Origin: JAADHX01 sp964569385
GTDB lineage: Bacteria; Actinomycetota; Acidimicrobiia; Acidimicrobiales; Poriferisodalaceae
Direction of reading: 5' to 3'
Assembly: GCA_964569385.1 (NCBI GenBank)
Contig: CAZMUM010000081.1
Coordinates: 1 to 5,478 of the forward strand
DNA: 5,478 bases
Numbering within the stretch: the first letter of the stretch is position 1; the number at the start of each line of letters is the position of its first letter. Below are positions 4,763 to 5,478 of the stretch, piece after piece. A program made the translations under genes and the position numbers. Under the pieces are notes generated by a model. It searched no databases and had not been told where the DNA came from. It saw only the letters and a program-made list of their open reading frames with translations.

Positions 4763-5332
4763 ATGATCAGACGCCTCCTCCAACTTGTCCTCGTACTTGC
4801 CGCTGCGCTCTTGCTCGCCTCGTGTGGCGACGACAGCACAGCCGATGCACCAGCCGATTCAGCACCCGCCGATGACACCGCCGACGCCCCAGTCGACGTC
4901 CCCTCTGACGCCCCTGCTGATACGACCGTCGATGAGCAAGTACCTGTCGACGAGCCTGCGGACCCCAACGACTGCGACACCGCGTTGACCGCCGACGAGA
5001 TCGATTCGATCTTCGGCACGTCGGTCGAGATCAGTGGAAGCAAGTTCTGCAACATTACGTTTGCAAGCGATGCGGTTGGAATACTCTCTATCTTCTCTGG
5101 GTCAGAAGCCGACGAGGCAATGGACGAGCTCCTTCCAAAGTTCCTTGCTGACGAGGCTGCTAGCGCGGCTGGTGTTGTGCTCGACGACGGTCGTGGATAT
5201 ATCGATGATTTCGGCGTTGTTGTGCGCGGGGACAGCGGACGCACGTTCAGTTTCAGCGTGCCAGACAACATCGAAGTACCGGACTTCCAGGCCGCATTGC
5301 AAGACGTCGCTGACCTGCTGCTCACGCGCTGA
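4763..5332 (+). CDS. Putative secreted lipoprotein with acidic Ala/Pro/Asp/Thr linker
   Basis: The 189-residue protein starts with a lipoprotein signal peptide: MIRR, a hydrophobic stretch (LLQLVLVLAAALLL), and the lipobox L-A-S-C with the lipidated Cys at 21. Residues 22-68 are a low-complexity linker made almost only of Asp, Ala, Pro, Thr, Val and Ser, as in cell-wall-spanning tethers. The globular domain (70-189) holds two cysteines (C71 and C96) that could form a disulfide, with the pattern CDTALTADEIDSIFG...CNITF. This resembles actinobacterial lipoproteins of the DUF3558 style, but I would not assign a family. It should be anchored on the outer face of the cytoplasmic membrane. It is a single-gene unit between two IS ends, with no clear terminator downstream. 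Function unknown. Confidence 0.82.
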   Translation: MIRRLLQLVLVLAAALLLASCGDDSTADAPADSAPADDTADAPVDVPSDAPADTTVDEQVPVDEPADPNDCDTALTADEIDSIFGTSVEISGSKFCNITFASDAVGILSIFSGSEADEAMDELLPKFLADEAASAAGVVLDDGRGYIDDFGVVVRGDSGRTFSFSVPDNIEVPDFQAALQDVADLLLTR

Positions 5333-5344
5333 GGAAAGCCAGGG

Positions 5345-5357
5345 CGTTCAGCGAACG
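5345..5357. repeat. Short inverted repeat downstream of the lipoprotein gene
   Basis: CGTTC and GAACG flank AGC about 12 nt after the stop codon. The stem is only 5 bp and no T-run follows, so it is at best a weak terminator. Confidence 0.25.
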
Positions 5358-5390
5358 AACGTATGACGGCTATGAGATGTGACAGTCGAT

Positions 5391-5478
5391 GGCACCGTTG
5401 CGTTGTCTGATCGGTGGCCGCGCTTGAGCGCTCTGGTGCCGGTGTCTTGGTTCAGATGGCTTCGGTGAGTTCATCGAA
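5391..5478 (-). mobile_element. Right end of a further IS6-family-like insertion sequence (body beyond the window)
   Basis: Starting at 5391 and reading into the element on the plus strand, GGCACCGTTGCGTTGTCTG matches the terminal repeat at 4722 in 22 of the first 24 positions. The transposase stop lies 61 bp inside, on the minus strand, so this is the right terminal repeat and the element reads leftwards, like the other two copies. The flank immediately outside is CAGTCGAT (5383-5390). Confidence 0.7.
5452..5478 (-). CDS. C-terminal end of an IS transposase (partial)
   Basis: Only eight residues, FDELTEAI, and the TGA are in the window. A short acidic helix near the IS end is consistent with the C-terminus of an IS6-type transposase of actinobacterial type. 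The call depends on position within the element, since eight residues cannot identify a family. Confidence 0.45.
   Translation of the reverse strand, partial: FDELTEAI

Noticed and set aside
4750..5325. Minus-strand 191-codon frame opposite the lipoprotein gene
   Set aside because: It is a Ser/Ala/Thr-rich mirror of the lipoprotein's acidic linker; the plus strand has a signal peptide, lipobox and promoter.

Overview
The window looks like accessory DNA from a high-GC actinobacterium. Codon third positions are strongly G/C. Two or three genes appear to be read from leaderless promoters with a TANNNT box 6-7 nt before the ATG, and the small HTH protein and the DUF6544/DUF6920-like protein are of actinobacterial type. 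The exact lineage cannot be fixed from sequence alone.

Layout, left to right. Bases 1-54 are the end of an IS6-family-like insertion sequence whose body lies outside the window. Abutting it on the minus strand is a two-gene type IV toxin-antitoxin (abortive-infection) module: AbiEi-like antitoxin (890-1471) and AbiEii-like nucleotidyltransferase toxin (39-893), joined by a 4-nt ATGA overlap. The toxin's last four residues and stop codon lie inside the IS terminal repeat. A perfect 8-7-8 inverted repeat sits at the antitoxin promoter and is the obvious autorepression operator. Next comes about 500 bp without a supported gene (1511-2011). It holds a duplicated GCTAATG-rich repeat, a set of 12-bp repeats, a tRNA-3'-end-like segment and several hairpins, and looks like an attachment or recombination region.

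Bases 2012-3970 hold a minus-strand operon: a DUF6544/DUF6920-like protein, an eight-helix membrane protein, and a third short reading frame. That third frame overlaps the membrane gene by ATGA but is broken by an in-frame TAG. A strong hairpin (1965-1992) closes the operon. Bases 4189-4377 (plus) encode a small HTH protein cut off by a remnant of an IS6-family element (4363-4722, minus). The remnant keeps its left terminal repeat and the N-terminal part of the transposase, including the first catalytic Asp, and carries an in-frame stop. Bases 4763-5332 (plus) encode a lipoprotein with an acidic Ala/Pro/Asp/Thr linker. At 5391 a third IS6-type terminus begins; the transposase C-terminus (FDELTEAI) is read on the minus strand at the window edge.

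Taken together, this is a patchwork in which three IS6-like ends, all with their transposase on the minus strand, frame two pieces of cargo. The first is the AbiE defence module plus the membrane operon; the second is the lipoprotein. The arrangement resembles a pseudo-compound transposon of the kind known for IS26 relatives. The most interesting points are the IS-supplied toxin C-terminus, the putative AbiE operator on a leaderless promoter, the recombination-like repeat region without an integrase, and the broken third gene of the membrane operon.
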